Assembly (NCBI RefSeq): GCF_021568775.1
Contig: NZ_JAKGSG010000012.1
Span: forward strand, 1-60,654
Direction of reading: 5' to 3'
DNA: 60,654 nt
Source of the DNA: Antribacter soli
GTDB lineage: Bacteria; Actinomycetota; Actinomycetes; Actinomycetales; Cellulomonadaceae
The notes below the pieces were generated by a model. It ran no database searches. It was not told the DNA's origin and worked only from the letters and a program-made list of their open reading frames with translations. The position numbers and the translations under genes were made by a program. This document shows, one piece after another, positions 32,858-41,259 of this stretch; positions within the stretch are counted from its first letter, which is position 1, and every line of letters starts with the position of its first letter.

Positions 32858-32893
32858 GCCGGGCGCTCGCAGGCAGTCCCGTAGGCTGCCGTC

Positions 32894-34390
32894 GTGCTCC
32901 GAGCCCTGACCCGAGCCGGCGCCCGGCCGGCTGTCGAGCGGTGGGCGCTGCTCGGCGCGGTCATCACCGCCGTCCTGTGCTCGCTCACCGCGACCTTCGC
33001 GGACCCGCCCTACGTCACGGGCGACGAGGCGCCGCACGTCGACTACGCCTACCAGCTGTGGCACGGTGGCCTGCCCGTCTTCGAGGAGGGGCTCGTCCTG
33101 CGGCCCGACGGCGCCTGGCTGGCCCCCGTGCAGTGGACGGCGCAGCACCCGCCGCTCTTCTACCTCCTGGTCGCGCCGGTCGTAGGCCCGCTGGCCGACG
33201 CCGGTCACCCCGTCGCCGCCGTGTACGCGGTGCGGGCCGTGAACTCGCTGCTGCACGGCATGCTCGTGCTCGTCACCTGGTGGACGGTGCGCCGGCTCGC
33301 GCGGCCCGGCAGTGCCCTGCCCATGGTGACGGCGCTGGTCATGGCCCTCGCGGCGGCCGCCGCCCGGCTCGGCGGGTCCGCCTACAACGACCTGCTCGCG
33401 GCCGTTCTCGCCGCGCTGCTGCTCGGCCTCTGCGCGCGCATCGTGCGGGACGGGCCCACCGCGCGGCTCGTCGCCGCGGTCGCCGTCGTGGCGGCGCTCT
33501 GCTCGGTGACGCGCACCTCGGCGACGGTCGTCGCGGCTGTGTGCTGCGCCGTCGCGCTCCTGGCGGCCGTGCTGCGCAGCCGCCGCGACCGACGGGCGGT
33601 CGGCCCGACGATCGCCCTGGCGCTCGGCGCCCCGGTCGCCGTCCTGGCGGCGAGCGGCTGGTTCTACCTGCGCAACGTGCGACTCACTGGCAACCTGACC
33701 GGCAGCCACTTCGACTGGTCGTCCGAGAACCAGCACCGCGTGATCCGGACGCTTGCGGAGGTGCTCGCCGACCCGATCACCTGGGGACGGCTGCCCGACC
33801 TGTTCTGGTGGGCCGGGCCCGTGCCCGCCCGCGGATACCCGGCCGTCACGATGACGGTCACGACGGTGCTCCTCGTGTGGGTGCCGGTGCTGCTCGGGGC
33901 CGTGTGGCTCGTGCGGCGGGCGGCGGCCGCGCGGGCTCGTGCGACGGCCGGCGCGGCGTCCGCGACCGCCGACCGGGTCCTCCTGCCTGCCCTGCCGGCG
34001 GTCGCGTTCGCCGTCGCCGCTGCGACCCAGCTGATCTATGCGACGAACGGCGGCGGCCTGTACCCGCGCTACCTGCTGCCCGTCGCGGTGCCGCTCACGC
34101 TGGCCGTCGCGGCGGGGCTGCTGGTACGCCCGCGCCTGCTGGTCCCTGCGTGGACCGGCCTCGTCCTGGTCGACCTCGCCGTGTGGGTCGGGATCCGGCT
34201 GACGACGCCGGTGGAGCCGGGGCGCTACACCTCGGCGCCGGTCCCCGCCGTGGCGGCCGCGGTGCTCGCCGTGGTGGTGGGCGCGATCTCGGCCTGGCTG
34301 GTGCTGCGCACCGTCCGGGCGTACGCGATCGCCGCCAGCACGGCCGCGACGGCCGCCGACACCGCGAGCACGAGCAGCAGCCCCGCCTGA
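32894..34390 (+). CDS. GT-C-like polytopic membrane protein (glycosyltransferase family), plus strand
   Basis: 498-aa membrane protein with about 11-12 helices. The first loop holds TGDEAPHVDYAYQLWHGG, with the acidic DE pair used by GT-C glycosyltransferases (PMT/ArnT type) that take sugars from polyprenyl phosphate. Further marks: QHPPLFYLLVAPV and GGLYPRYLLPVAVPL. GTG 32894. The last 55 codons overlap, antisense, the end of the convergent gene at 34225, with which it shares the general plan (DE-x-H loop, QHPPL(F/Y)Y, GRY/PRY motif) and so is a diverged relative. Substrate unknown. Confidence 0.8.
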   Translation: MLRALTRAGARPAVERWALLGAVITAVLCSLTATFADPPYVTGDEAPHVDYAYQLWHGGLPVFEEGLVLRPDGAWLAPVQWTAQHPPLFYLLVAPVVGPLADAGHPVAAVYAVRAVNSLLHGMLVLVTWWTVRRLARPGSALPMVTALVMALAAAAARLGGSAYNDLLAAVLAALLLGLCARIVRDGPTARLVAAVAVVAALCSVTRTSATVVAAVCCAVALLAAVLRSRRDRRAVGPTIALALGAPVAVLAASGWFYLRNVRLTGNLTGSHFDWSSENQHRVIRTLAEVLADPITWGRLPDLFWWAGPVPARGYPAVTMTVTTVLLVWVPVLLGAVWLVRRAAAARARATAGAASATADRVLLPALPAVAFAVAAATQLIYATNGGGLYPRYLLPVAVPLTLAVAAGLLVRPRLLVPAWTGLVLVDLAVWVGIRLTTPVEPGRYTSAPVPAVAAAVLAVVVGAISAWLVLRTVRAYAIAASTAATAADTASTSSSPA

Positions 34391-35910
34391 AGCCCGGACA
34401 GCGGGCTCCAGGCGATCCACCGCGCGCCCGCGGTGGCCAGCGACTCGCCCGGCCCGCGGTACATGCCCGCGGACGCGAAGGCCAGCCCGGCCCATGCGGT
34501 GGCCACGCCGGTGGCGACGACCGCCGGCACGGCACGGTCGATCGCCAGCGGCCAGCGCGCGAGGAGTGCTCGCAGCCCGACGGCGAACGCGACGGCCAGG
34601 GCGGTGAGCCCCATGAAGAGGTACCGCCCCTGCACAGCGGCGATCCAGCCGTGCTCCTGGTAGAACGACCAGCCGTTGAGCAGCACGAACAGCGTGAGCA
34701 GCACGGGCAGGACCAGGAGCACCGCGACCGGGCGCCGGTGCTCGCGTGCCACGACGGCAGCAACGCACACCAGCACGAGCAGCCACGTCGCGATGAGCAC
34801 GACGACAGGGTTCGCCCGCAGCTCGAGCCACCCGAAGTTGCCCCAGAAGGAACGGGTGAGCATCCGCCACGCGGTCCCGAGGTAGTAGCCGAAGCTGTCG
34901 GCCGGCTGGTCGGGCATCGTCGGAGGGAGGCCCACGGGCTGCACCGTCCCGAGCACCAGGAGGTTGCGGGCCCACCACCAGCCGCCGACGGCGAACGCGA
35001 CGACGAGCGCGAGCAGCGCCCGCAGGCCGCGGACGGCAAGCAGGCCCGGGGCCCCCGCGACGAGCGTGGGCGCACCGGCCGCGAACAGGTACGCCAGCAG
35101 GATGGTCGGCAGCGCGAAGCCGGGCATGATCTTGGTGAGCAGGCCGATCCCCACGGACAGCCCCAGCAGCCCGGCGGTGCGCCACGACAGGTCGCCGGTC
35201 AGGACCCGCACGCACAGGTACGTCACGACGGCGCCCGTGAGCGTCACCAGCGCGTCGTTGGTGACGCTGCCCAGGATGTGCCCCGACTGCGGGACGAGCA
35301 GCGGGAACGTCGCCGCCACGAGGGCCGCGGCGCGCGACCCGGTCAGGCGGCGCACGGCTGCGGCAGCGAGCGGCGCGAGCGGTACCAGGAGCGCCACGTC
35401 CAGGAGCCGCAGGGCGAGCAGCACGACGTCCCAGCGGGCGTCGGTGAGACCCGTGACGTGGAGAACCGCCGCGCCGAGCGCGTAGTACAGCGGCGGGTGC
35501 TGGGTCATCTGGTCGACGACAGGGGTGAGGATGCCGTCGTCGGGCCCGGGCAGGGCGTTGTCCGGGGTGATGCGCACCCGGTCGGCGTCGGGGACCGGCG
35601 CCACGTCGATGAACTGGGGCTTGTGCGCGCGGTACACGTACCTGCCGGGCAGGTCGGCGCCACGTGCCGCCTGCTCCTGCGCCTGGACGATCGCCGGGCC
35701 GAGGTACGCGTCGCCCGGTGCGGGCCAGCCGCCGCCGTGGGCGAGGCGGACGACGCTGTTGACATGCTGGGTCTCATCGGGGGCGCGGAACCCCGGGGTG
35801 ACCGTCGCCCACAAGGTGGCGACGAGCGCCACGAGCAGGCAGATGGAGGTCAGGGCCGTGCGGTAGCGCCGCTCGGTCGGGTCGTGCGGGCGGTCAGGTA
35901 CGAGGCTCAT
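34225..35910 (-). CDS. GT-C-like polytopic membrane protein (DUF2142-like), minus strand
   Basis: 561-aa membrane protein with about 12 helices. The first periplasmic loop reads TPGFRAPDETQHVNSVVRLA, the acidic DE motif followed by a long loop, then TQHPPLYYALGAAV and VQGRYLFMGLTALAV. This matches GT-C / DUF2142-type proteins implicated in surface polysaccharide assembly. GGAAG before ATG 35910. Its 3' end overlaps the end of the convergent gene by 166 bp; on each strand that stretch encodes or borders the last membrane helix. Confidence 0.82.
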   Translation of the reverse strand: MSLVPDRPHDPTERRYRTALTSICLLVALVATLWATVTPGFRAPDETQHVNSVVRLAHGGGWPAPGDAYLGPAIVQAQEQAARGADLPGRYVYRAHKPQFIDVAPVPDADRVRITPDNALPGPDDGILTPVVDQMTQHPPLYYALGAAVLHVTGLTDARWDVVLLALRLLDVALLVPLAPLAAAAVRRLTGSRAAALVAATFPLLVPQSGHILGSVTNDALVTLTGAVVTYLCVRVLTGDLSWRTAGLLGLSVGIGLLTKIMPGFALPTILLAYLFAAGAPTLVAGAPGLLAVRGLRALLALVVAFAVGGWWWARNLLVLGTVQPVGLPPTMPDQPADSFGYYLGTAWRMLTRSFWGNFGWLELRANPVVVLIATWLLVLVCVAAVVAREHRRPVAVLLVLPVLLTLFVLLNGWSFYQEHGWIAAVQGRYLFMGLTALAVAFAVGLRALLARWPLAIDRAVPAVVATGVATAWAGLAFASAGMYRGPGESLATAGARWIAWSPLSGLQAGLLLVLAVSAAVAAVLAAIAYARTVRSTSQAEIAPTTTASTAAATAGTGAEV

Positions 35911-36001
35911 CGTCTGCTTCCGTCGACTCCACATGTGTGTGTCGGCGCCGTTGCCAGGTTCAGTCTGCCGGACATCCGCTCATCCGCCCATGGGGCGTGC
36001 C

Positions 36002-36358
36002 TCAACCGTGATGTGGAGGCGTGTCGTACAGCGCGTGCTCGGTGTGCTGCAGAACGTTGGTGACGAGCGCGGCGACGTGCTCGTCCGGCTGGCCGTAGTA
36101 GACGGTCGTGCCGTCGCGGCGCGAGGTGACCAGGCGTCCCGCGCGGAGCTTGGCGAGGTGCTGGGAGACGGCGGGACCGGGCCGGTCGAGCGCTGCGGCG
36201 ATGGCGGACACGGACATCTCGGTCCCCTCGAGCATGGCGAGGATCGCGAGCCGGGTCCGGTCCGCGAGCAGCCGCAGGACGTCGACGGCGTGGTCGAGCT
36301 CGGCGTCAGGCCGGACCCTCGCCGCGGCCGGTGTCGGTGCGCTCGGCACGGTCGTCAT
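36002..36358 (-). CDS. ArsR family transcriptional regulator
   Basis: 118-aa winged-helix repressor: HAVDVLRLLADRTRLAILAM, MSVSAIAAALDRPGPAVSQH as recognition helix, and wing LVTSRRDGTTVYYGQ. It has no CxC metal-binding motif in helix 3, so it may sense something other than arsenic-like metals; a His-rich end (TPPHHG) is present. ATG 36358 is 4 bp after the MFS stop, so both form one operon. A dyad ahead of the MFS gene is its likely operator. Confidence 0.9.
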   Translation of the reverse strand: MTTVPSAPTPAAARVRPDAELDHAVDVLRLLADRTRLAILAMLEGTEMSVSAIAAALDRPGPAVSQHLAKLRAGRLVTSRRDGTTVYYGQPDEHVAALVTNVLQHTEHALYDTPPHHG

Positions 36359-36362
36359 CGGC

Positions 36363-37700
36363 TCATGATCCCATCCCGGCCCGGTCGGCGGGCGGCACCT
36401 GGAACCGCGGGTCCCGCCCGGCGCGCGGCCAGAGCGCCGCGGCGGCGAGCGTGGCCGACGCCGCGACGACGGCGAGCACGAGGGCCGTGGTCCCGAGGCC
36501 CGCCCGGCCGGTGGACCCGAGCCACCCGGCGAGCGGGTACGTGACGAGCCAGCAGGCGTGCGAGAGGGAGAAGTCGGCGGCGAAGGCGTCGGGCAGGTCG
36601 GCGGGAGCGACGTTCCGGCGCAGGATCCTGCCCACCGGCGTCTCGGCGGCGGCCCACCCGAGCCCGACGAGCACCCACAGGACGGCGACGGCGGCCAGAC
36701 CCCACGACGCCCGCAGCGCGAGGGGCACGAGCGCGGTCGCGACGGCGAGCAGCGCGCCACCCGCGAGCATGACGCGCTTCTCCGGCGCGCGGCGCAGCAC
36801 TGCAGGCAGGGCGAGGGCCGCAGCCATCGACCCCGCGCCGTTCATGGCGAGCAGGACCGCGACGAGGTCTTCGCCCGCGCCGAACGTCGCCCGCACGATC
36901 GTGACGGTCTGGACCAGCACGAACGCGCCCGCGGCGGCGACCGCGAGGTTGAGCACCAGGACCGGACGGAGCGCGGGCGTGCGCCAGAACAGCAGGATGC
37001 CGTGCTGGGCGCGCCGCCCGAACGGCATCTCGGGGACGTCCTCGTCGACAGTCCCGGGCGCCACCCCGGGAACAGTCCCGGGCGCGCCGCCCGCCTGACC
37101 CGGCCCGCCGGCGTCGGACACCGTGCTGCCGCGTCTCGGCAGGGCGGCCGACAGCACGAGCAGGGCTGAGCCGGCGAAGCCCGCCGCGGTCCCGAGGAAG
37201 AGGGCCGACGACGGCACGACGAGGAGCAGGATCGCCGCGAGCAGCGGTGACGCCACCGCCTCGAGGTCGCTGGCGAGTCGCGAGAGGGACAGCGCCGCGG
37301 TGTAGTCGTCCTCGTCGGGCAGGACGTCCGGGATGACCGACTGGAACGTCGGGGTGAACGCCGCGGACGCCGCCTGCAGCACGAAGACCAGGACGTACAC
37401 CTGCCACGCCTCGCCGACGATGGGCAGCGAGAGCGCGACGGCCAGCCGCACGGCGTCGGACCCAACGAGGACGGCCCGGCGGGGGAGCCGTGCCACGGCG
37501 GCCGTGGCGAGAGGCGCGACCACCACGTACGCGACCATCTTGATCGCGAGGGCGGTGCCGAGGACGCCGCCGGCGTCGCCGGGGGACAGGTCGTAGGCGA
37601 GCAGGCCAAGGGCGACGGTCAGCAGGCCGGTCCCGGCGAGGGCGACGACCTGCGCGAGGAACAGGCGCCGGTAGACGGGATGGGAGAGGGCGCGGAGCAC
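36363..37700 (-). CDS. MFS transporter, enterobactin/drug exporter type
   Basis: 445-aa transporter with twelve helices in two halves separated by a Gly/Pro/Val loop (about 200-225). Blocks such as VYRRLFLAQVVALAGTGLLT, FTPTFQSVIPDVLPDEDDYT and LARLASDLEAVASPL-like SRLASDLEAVASPL match the EntS/MFS_3 exporters. GTG 37700 is preceded by a 9-bp direct repeat and a dyad, not by a clear ribosome site. Cotranscribed with the ArsR gene; likely a metal or drug efflux system repressed by ArsR. Confidence 0.87.
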   Translation of the reverse strand: MLRALSHPVYRRLFLAQVVALAGTGLLTVALGLLAYDLSPGDAGGVLGTALAIKMVAYVVVAPLATAAVARLPRRAVLVGSDAVRLAVALSLPIVGEAWQVYVLVFVLQAASAAFTPTFQSVIPDVLPDEDDYTAALSLSRLASDLEAVASPLLAAILLLVVPSSALFLGTAAGFAGSALLVLSAALPRRGSTVSDAGGPGQAGGAPGTVPGVAPGTVDEDVPEMPFGRRAQHGILLFWRTPALRPVLVLNLAVAAAGAFVLVQTVTIVRATFGAGEDLVAVLLAMNGAGSMAAALALPAVLRRAPEKRVMLAGGALLAVATALVPLALRASWGLAAVAVLWVLVGLGWAAAETPVGRILRRNVAPADLPDAFAADFSLSHACWLVTYPLAGWLGSTGRAGLGTTALVLAVVAASATLAAAALWPRAGRDPRFQVPPADRAGMGS

Positions 37701-37734
37701 CTGCTTATCATCTGCTTATCTGCGCACATACGCA
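37701..37734. promoter_or_regulatory. Operator region of the MFS-ArsR operon
   Basis: CTGCTTATC occurs at 37701-37709 and 37712-37720, and next to it TGCGCACATACGCA (37721-37734) is an imperfect dyad (TGCG...CGCA). All lie immediately before the MFS start, the usual place for an ArsR site; AT-rich against the background. Confidence 0.5.
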
Positions 37735-37858
37735 AACAACAATCCTGTACCGCCGGCTCCCGGACGGGGCCGCCAGAGTGCGCGCGAAGACAGGCTCGAC
37801 GGTGTGCACTTCTTGATCGTGCGTCCCTCGGGCGGGTCTGACTCGGTACGTTTGCGCG

Positions 37859-38180
37859 ATGTCGAACCCGAACTACCAGCTGCGCATCCCGCTCGTTGCC
37901 ACCGTCGACCCGGCGGAGGGCTGTGGAGCTGAGCTTGATGGCCTCACCGCAGGACGGTGAGGCCTTCAGGGTTGACGCCAGCACCGACGAATCGATGGAA
38001 GACGGAACCTGGGGGCGGGTGTTCTTCCTGGACGATGTCACTGACTCCGACCTGGCGGTCGATGCGGTGCGGGTCGCGCTCGATGAGGGCGGAGCCCCAG
38101 CGGGCGCGTACATCGCGGTCTGCCGACACACGGTTGACGACGAGGTCGAACGGCTTGGGCGCATCGAGATCGAGTTCTGA
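37859..38180 (+). pseudogene. Hypothetical small gene, apparently frameshifted
   Basis: ATG 37859 opens a plausible start (MSNPNYQLRIPLVATVDPAE) that runs into a stop at 37958. From about 37920 a better reading continues in another frame to 38180: VELSLMASPQDGEAFRVDAS, then WGRVFFLDDVTDSDLAVDAV and the end ERLGRIEIEF. One base change would join them into about 107 aa. Alternatively the second part is an intact 80-aa gene from ATG 37938, which has GGAG nine bases upstream. I do not recognise the family. Confidence 0.45.
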
Positions 38181-38371
38181 GGCGGGTTGTGCGTAGGTCC
38201 GAGCAGTGCGACGGGCCGGTCAGGCGGTCGGCCGGGACGCAGACCATGCCGGACGTCCTGACGCAACTTCTCGGTCGACGGCCGGACCCGGGAGCCGATC
38301 GTAAGGTGCTTCGGAGCGGCGGCACCCTCCGGTGCGAACGCGTGGAAGTCCAACGACCCCGACCGGCGGCA

Positions 38372-38542
38372 CTACGAGAACCTGTCCGCCCGGAGCCACA
38401 GCGACAGAGGACGCGATCGCTCGCCCCATCGGTCGAGGGCATCGTCGGTGAATCGCAGCCGGAGGGCGCCGTTGCGGAGCCGGGCGAGCGTTCCCGTGCG
38501 CGTGCCGTAGAGCCAGACGTCGAGCTCGTCGCTATTCCTCAC
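38372..38542 (-). pseudogene. Truncated HipA-like toxin, N-terminal fragment
   Basis: GTG 38542 overlaps the hipB stop and opens a 56-residue reading: RNSDELDVWLYGTRTGTLAR, then LRLRFTDDALDRWGERSRPL and a stop at 38372. This is the N-terminal 'couple_hipA' strand pattern (V-LYG-x-x-G-L.....L.F.Y....). The kinase domain that should follow for about 350 residues is absent in all frames, so the toxin is dead. Confidence 0.65.
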
Positions 38543-38789
38543 GGGGCAGTTCCACGGTGACGCGAGCGCCGCGCGGGACGACGTACAGCTCGTAGCCGGC
38601 CTCGGCGAGTGCACCCGCGAGAACGTCGGTCGAGACGACGACGCCTCGCTCAAGGCGAGAGATCGTGGGGCGCGAGGAACCGATGTGCTCGGCCATCTGA
38701 TTCTGGGTGAGCCCGGTTGACTCGCGAGCACCGCGGACTGCGGCGCCGATGGCGGCCAGGCCGCGCGCCCGGTACCAGTGCTGCTTCAT
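38532..38789 (-). CDS. HipB-like / XRE family antitoxin
   Basis: 85-aa protein with a complete HTH-XRE domain (LAAIGAAVRGARESTGLTQN, MAEHIGSSRPTISRLERG) and the HipB-type end (YELYVVPRGARVTVELP). It normally represses and neutralises HipA; here the partner is cut to a stub, so it is an orphan antitoxin or a plain regulator. Two TGAWTCA boxes just upstream (38793-38825) are likely operators. GGGGGAG precedes ATG 38789 at 12 bp. Confidence 0.85.
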   Translation of the reverse strand: MKQHWYRARGLAAIGAAVRGARESTGLTQNQMAEHIGSSRPTISRLERGVVVSTDVLAGALAEAGYELYVVPRGARVTVELPREE

Positions 38790-38792
38790 AAG

Positions 38793-38825
38793 TGATTCAT
38801 CTCCCCCGTGGCGACAGGTGAATCA
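38793..38825. promoter_or_regulatory. Paired TGAWTCA boxes upstream of hipB
   Basis: TGATTCA (38793-38799) and TGAATCA (38819-38825) are each near-palindromic and together form an inverted pair with a 26-bp period (about 2.5 helical turns). They lie right before the hipB start, in an AT-rich patch, and fit autoregulation. Confidence 0.5.
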
Positions 38826-38866
38826 TATTTGAGCAGTCTGAGCTCCCGCCCCCCGGGTGCTGCCCG

Positions 38867-39178
38867 ATGCGCCTGTCCGCGGAGCAGTACGACCCGCTGA
38901 CCGCGGCCGCGCAGCAGCGAGACCTGCCGGTCTCGAAGATGGCCCGGTTGGCGATCCTCGCCGGCCTCGAATCACCGGCACGGCCCGCAGAACCGATCAG
39001 CCTGGGCGCCGTGGCGACCGCTCTGCGTGAAGTCATCCGCCCCCGAGTTCCTCAAGGCCGACCGACCCCGGCGACCGCTACGTCGTCGGACCCGGAGGGA
39101 GCGCCTCCCGCGCCGCCGCGCGCAGCGCCGCGACGGTCTCGCGCACCGCGACCCGTGAGGTCGCGCCGCGTCGGGTGA
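38867..39178 (+). CDS. Hypothetical RHH-like small protein, possibly truncated
   Basis: 103-residue reading from ATG 38867. The first 40 residues (MRLSAEQYDPLTAAAQQRDL, PVSKMARLAILAGLE) resemble a ribbon-helix-helix or MobC-type N-terminus. Residues past 65 turn into Pro/Arg/Ala-rich sequence that overlaps the LysR 3' end antisense by 101 bp; in a neighbouring frame the end would read RPEFLKADRP, so a frameshift near 39040 is likely. No good ribosome site. Weakly supported. Confidence 0.35.
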   Translation: MRLSAEQYDPLTAAAQQRDLPVSKMARLAILAGLESPARPAEPISLGAVATALREVIRPRVPQGRPTPATATSSDPEGAPPAPPRAAPRRSRAPRPVRSRRVG

Positions 39179-39992
39179 CGAGCTGGATGTTGCGGGGTGG
39201 AAGGCCGGGCAGCGGGATCGCCTGCACGGCGTGGCGGTCGTCGACGGCGAGCAGCGGCAGCAGCGTGACGGACAGCCCGGCCTCGACGTGCCGCAGCAGG
39301 GCTCCGTGGCTGTCGAACCGCCCCACCACCCGGGGCACGAAGCCGGCGCGCAGGCACAGCCGCTCGGCGAGGTCGGCGAGGTGGGCGCCAGGCAGCTCGA
39401 ACGCCCAGTCCTCGCCGGACAGCGCGGGAAGCCCGGTGGCGCCGGCGAGGTCGTCCCGGTCGCGGGACGCGACGAGCACGACGCGGTCCCCGGAGAGCGG
39501 CACGCGCACGAGCAGCGGGTCGGGCGAGACCGGGACGTCGCCGAACTCGGCGGCGACGACGACGTCGGTCTCGCCCCGCCGCAACGTGTCGAGCCCGGCG
39601 ATCGGCTCCGCCTCCCGCACCTCGACCGAGATCCGTGGGTGCTCGGACCGCAGCCGCAGCACGGCGGGCACCAGGATGCTGTGGAAGGAGCTGGTGAACG
39701 CGGCGACGCGCACGAGGCCCGTCGGCTCGGCGTGGAGGCTCGCGATGTCGGCCTCGACGGACTCGAGGTGGTCGAGGATCTCGGCGGCGTGCCCGGCCAG
39801 CACGACGCCGACGGGCGTGAGCCGTATCCGTCGTCCGACGCGCTCGAAGAGCTGCGCCTGCACCTCGCTCTCCAGCACCGCCAGCTGCTGCGACACGCTC
39901 GACGGGCTGAGGTGCACGGCGTCCGCGACCGCCCGGACCGTGCCGAGCAGGTGTAACTGGTGCAGCAGGCGCAGACGCCACGGGTTCAGCAC
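39078..39992 (-). CDS. LysR family transcriptional regulator next to ald
   Basis: 304-aa LysR protein of the ArgP-like branch: HTH in NPWRLRLLHQLHLLGTVRAV and LSPSSVSQQLAVLESEVQAQ, effector domain from LVRVAAFTSSFHSILVPAVL. Start GTG 39992 directly before NPWRLRLL; AAAGGGG is unusually close. It diverges from alanine dehydrogenase by 84 bp. Alanine dehydrogenase genes are more often controlled by an Lrp-type AldR, so a LysR here is noteworthy. Confidence 0.88.
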   Translation of the reverse strand: MLNPWRLRLLHQLHLLGTVRAVADAVHLSPSSVSQQLAVLESEVQAQLFERVGRRIRLTPVGVVLAGHAAEILDHLESVEADIASLHAEPTGLVRVAAFTSSFHSILVPAVLRLRSEHPRISVEVREAEPIAGLDTLRRGETDVVVAAEFGDVPVSPDPLLVRVPLSGDRVVLVASRDRDDLAGATGLPALSGEDWAFELPGAHLADLAERLCLRAGFVPRVVGRFDSHGALLRHVEAGLSVTLLPLLAVDDRHAVQAIPLPGLPPRNIQLVTRRGATSRVAVRETVAALRAAAREALPPGPTT

Positions 39993-40076
39993 CCCTTTAC
40001 TGTACGGGAGGGCCGAACAAACACATCGGAAATGCGACATGGACCTGCACAGCGCTCCGGTCGTAGCGTCACAGGT

Positions 40077-41162
40077 ATGAAGATCGGCATCCCCACGGAG
40101 ATCAAGAACAACGAGAACCGCGTCGCGATCACGCCCGCCGGCGTGCACGAGCTCGCGACCCGCGGTCACCGCGTTCTCGTCCAGGCCGGCGCCGGGGTCG
40201 GCTCGGGGTTCACGGACGACGCCTACCGCGTCGCCGGGGCCGCGACCGTCCCCACCGCCGAGGAGGTCTGGGCCGAGGCCGACCTGCTGGTCAAGGTCAA
40301 GGAGCCCGTCGAGCCCGAGTACGCGCTGCTGCGTGAGGGCCAGGTCCTCTTCACCTACCTCCACCTCGCCGCGTCCAAGCCCTGCACCGACGCGCTGCTC
40401 GCGGCGGGCACCACGGCCATCGCCTACGAGACCGTCCAGCTGCCCGACCGCTCGCTCCCTCTCCTGTCGCCCATGAGCGAGGTGGCCGGGCGGCTGTCGA
40501 TCCAGGTCGGCGGGTACCACCTGATGACCGCGGCCGGCGGTGCGGGGCTCCTTCTCGGTGGCGTGCCCGGTACCCCGAGGGCGAAGGTCGTCGTGATCGG
40601 CGGCGGCGTCGCGGGCGAGCACGCGGCCGCGAACGCCGTAGGAATGGGCGCCGACGTGACAGTGGTCGACATCTCGCTGCCGCGCCTGCGCCAGCTCGAG
40701 GCGCAGTTCGGCGGCGCGATCCAGACGCGGGCCTCCACGCAGTACGAGATCGCGGAGCAGGTCTCGGCCGCGGACCTCGTCATCGGGTCGGTGCTGGTGC
40801 CGGGTGCCGCTGCGCCGAAGCTCGTCACGGACGGCATGGTCGCGGCCGCGAAGCGCGGCTCGGTCTTTGTCGACATCGCCATCGACCAGGGTGGCTGCTT
40901 CGAGGGATCGCGCCCCACCACGCACGACGAGCCGACCTTCCGCGTGCACGACTCCGTCTACTACTGCGTGGCGAACATGCCGGGCGCGGTCCCCGCCACG
41001 TCGACGCGCGCGCTCACCAACGCGACCCTCCCCTACGTCGTCGCCCTCGCGGACCGCGGCTGGGAGGCCGCCCTCGCCGCGGACCCGGCCCTCGCCAAGG
41101 GCCTCAACACGCACGCGGGCCGCATCACCAACGACGCGGTCGCGGCGGCCTTCGCCGGCTAA
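40077..41162 (+). CDS. ald: Alanine dehydrogenase
   Basis: 361-aa NAD-dependent enzyme, alanine to pyruvate and ammonia. Opening MKIGIPTEIKNNENRVAITP, substrate block LLVKVKEPVEPEYALLREGQ and FTYLHLAASK with the catalytic histidine, Rossmann motif VVVIGGGVAGEHAA, and VFVDIAIDQGGCFEGSRPTT are diagnostic. ATG 40077 has AGG three bases upstream. A palindrome of repeat family 2 lies just after the stop. Confidence 0.94.
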   Translation: MKIGIPTEIKNNENRVAITPAGVHELATRGHRVLVQAGAGVGSGFTDDAYRVAGAATVPTAEEVWAEADLLVKVKEPVEPEYALLREGQVLFTYLHLAASKPCTDALLAAGTTAIAYETVQLPDRSLPLLSPMSEVAGRLSIQVGGYHLMTAAGGAGLLLGGVPGTPRAKVVVIGGGVAGEHAAANAVGMGADVTVVDISLPRLRQLEAQFGGAIQTRASTQYEIAEQVSAADLVIGSVLVPGAAAPKLVTDGMVAAAKRGSVFVDIAIDQGGCFEGSRPTTHDEPTFRVHDSVYYCVANMPGAVPATSTRALTNATLPYVVALADRGWEAALAADPALAKGLNTHAGRITNDAVAAAFAG

Positions 41163-41177
41163 GCCCGCGAACAGCCG

Positions 41178-41235
41178 TGTGGGCGGAGAAGGCGCCGGGT
41201 TCGCACCTCGCGACCCGGCACTTTCTCCGCCCACA
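41178..41235. repeat. Intergenic palindrome, repeat family 2, copy 2
   Basis: Arms 41178-41200 and 41213-41235 pair over 23 bp with two G-T type mismatches. TGTGGGCGGAGAAGG plus GCCGGGT is shared with 9669-9690. Here it lies between the convergent ald and MFS genes and can act as a terminator. Confidence 0.7.
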
Positions 41236-41259
41236 GCGGGAGGGGGAGGGGTTGGTGGG

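Noticed and set aside
38181-38371. Plus-strand reading containing WKSNDPDRRHYENLSARS
   Set aside because: Looks protein-like for about 18 residues but has no start, ribosome site or recognised family; too short to annotate, perhaps another remnant.
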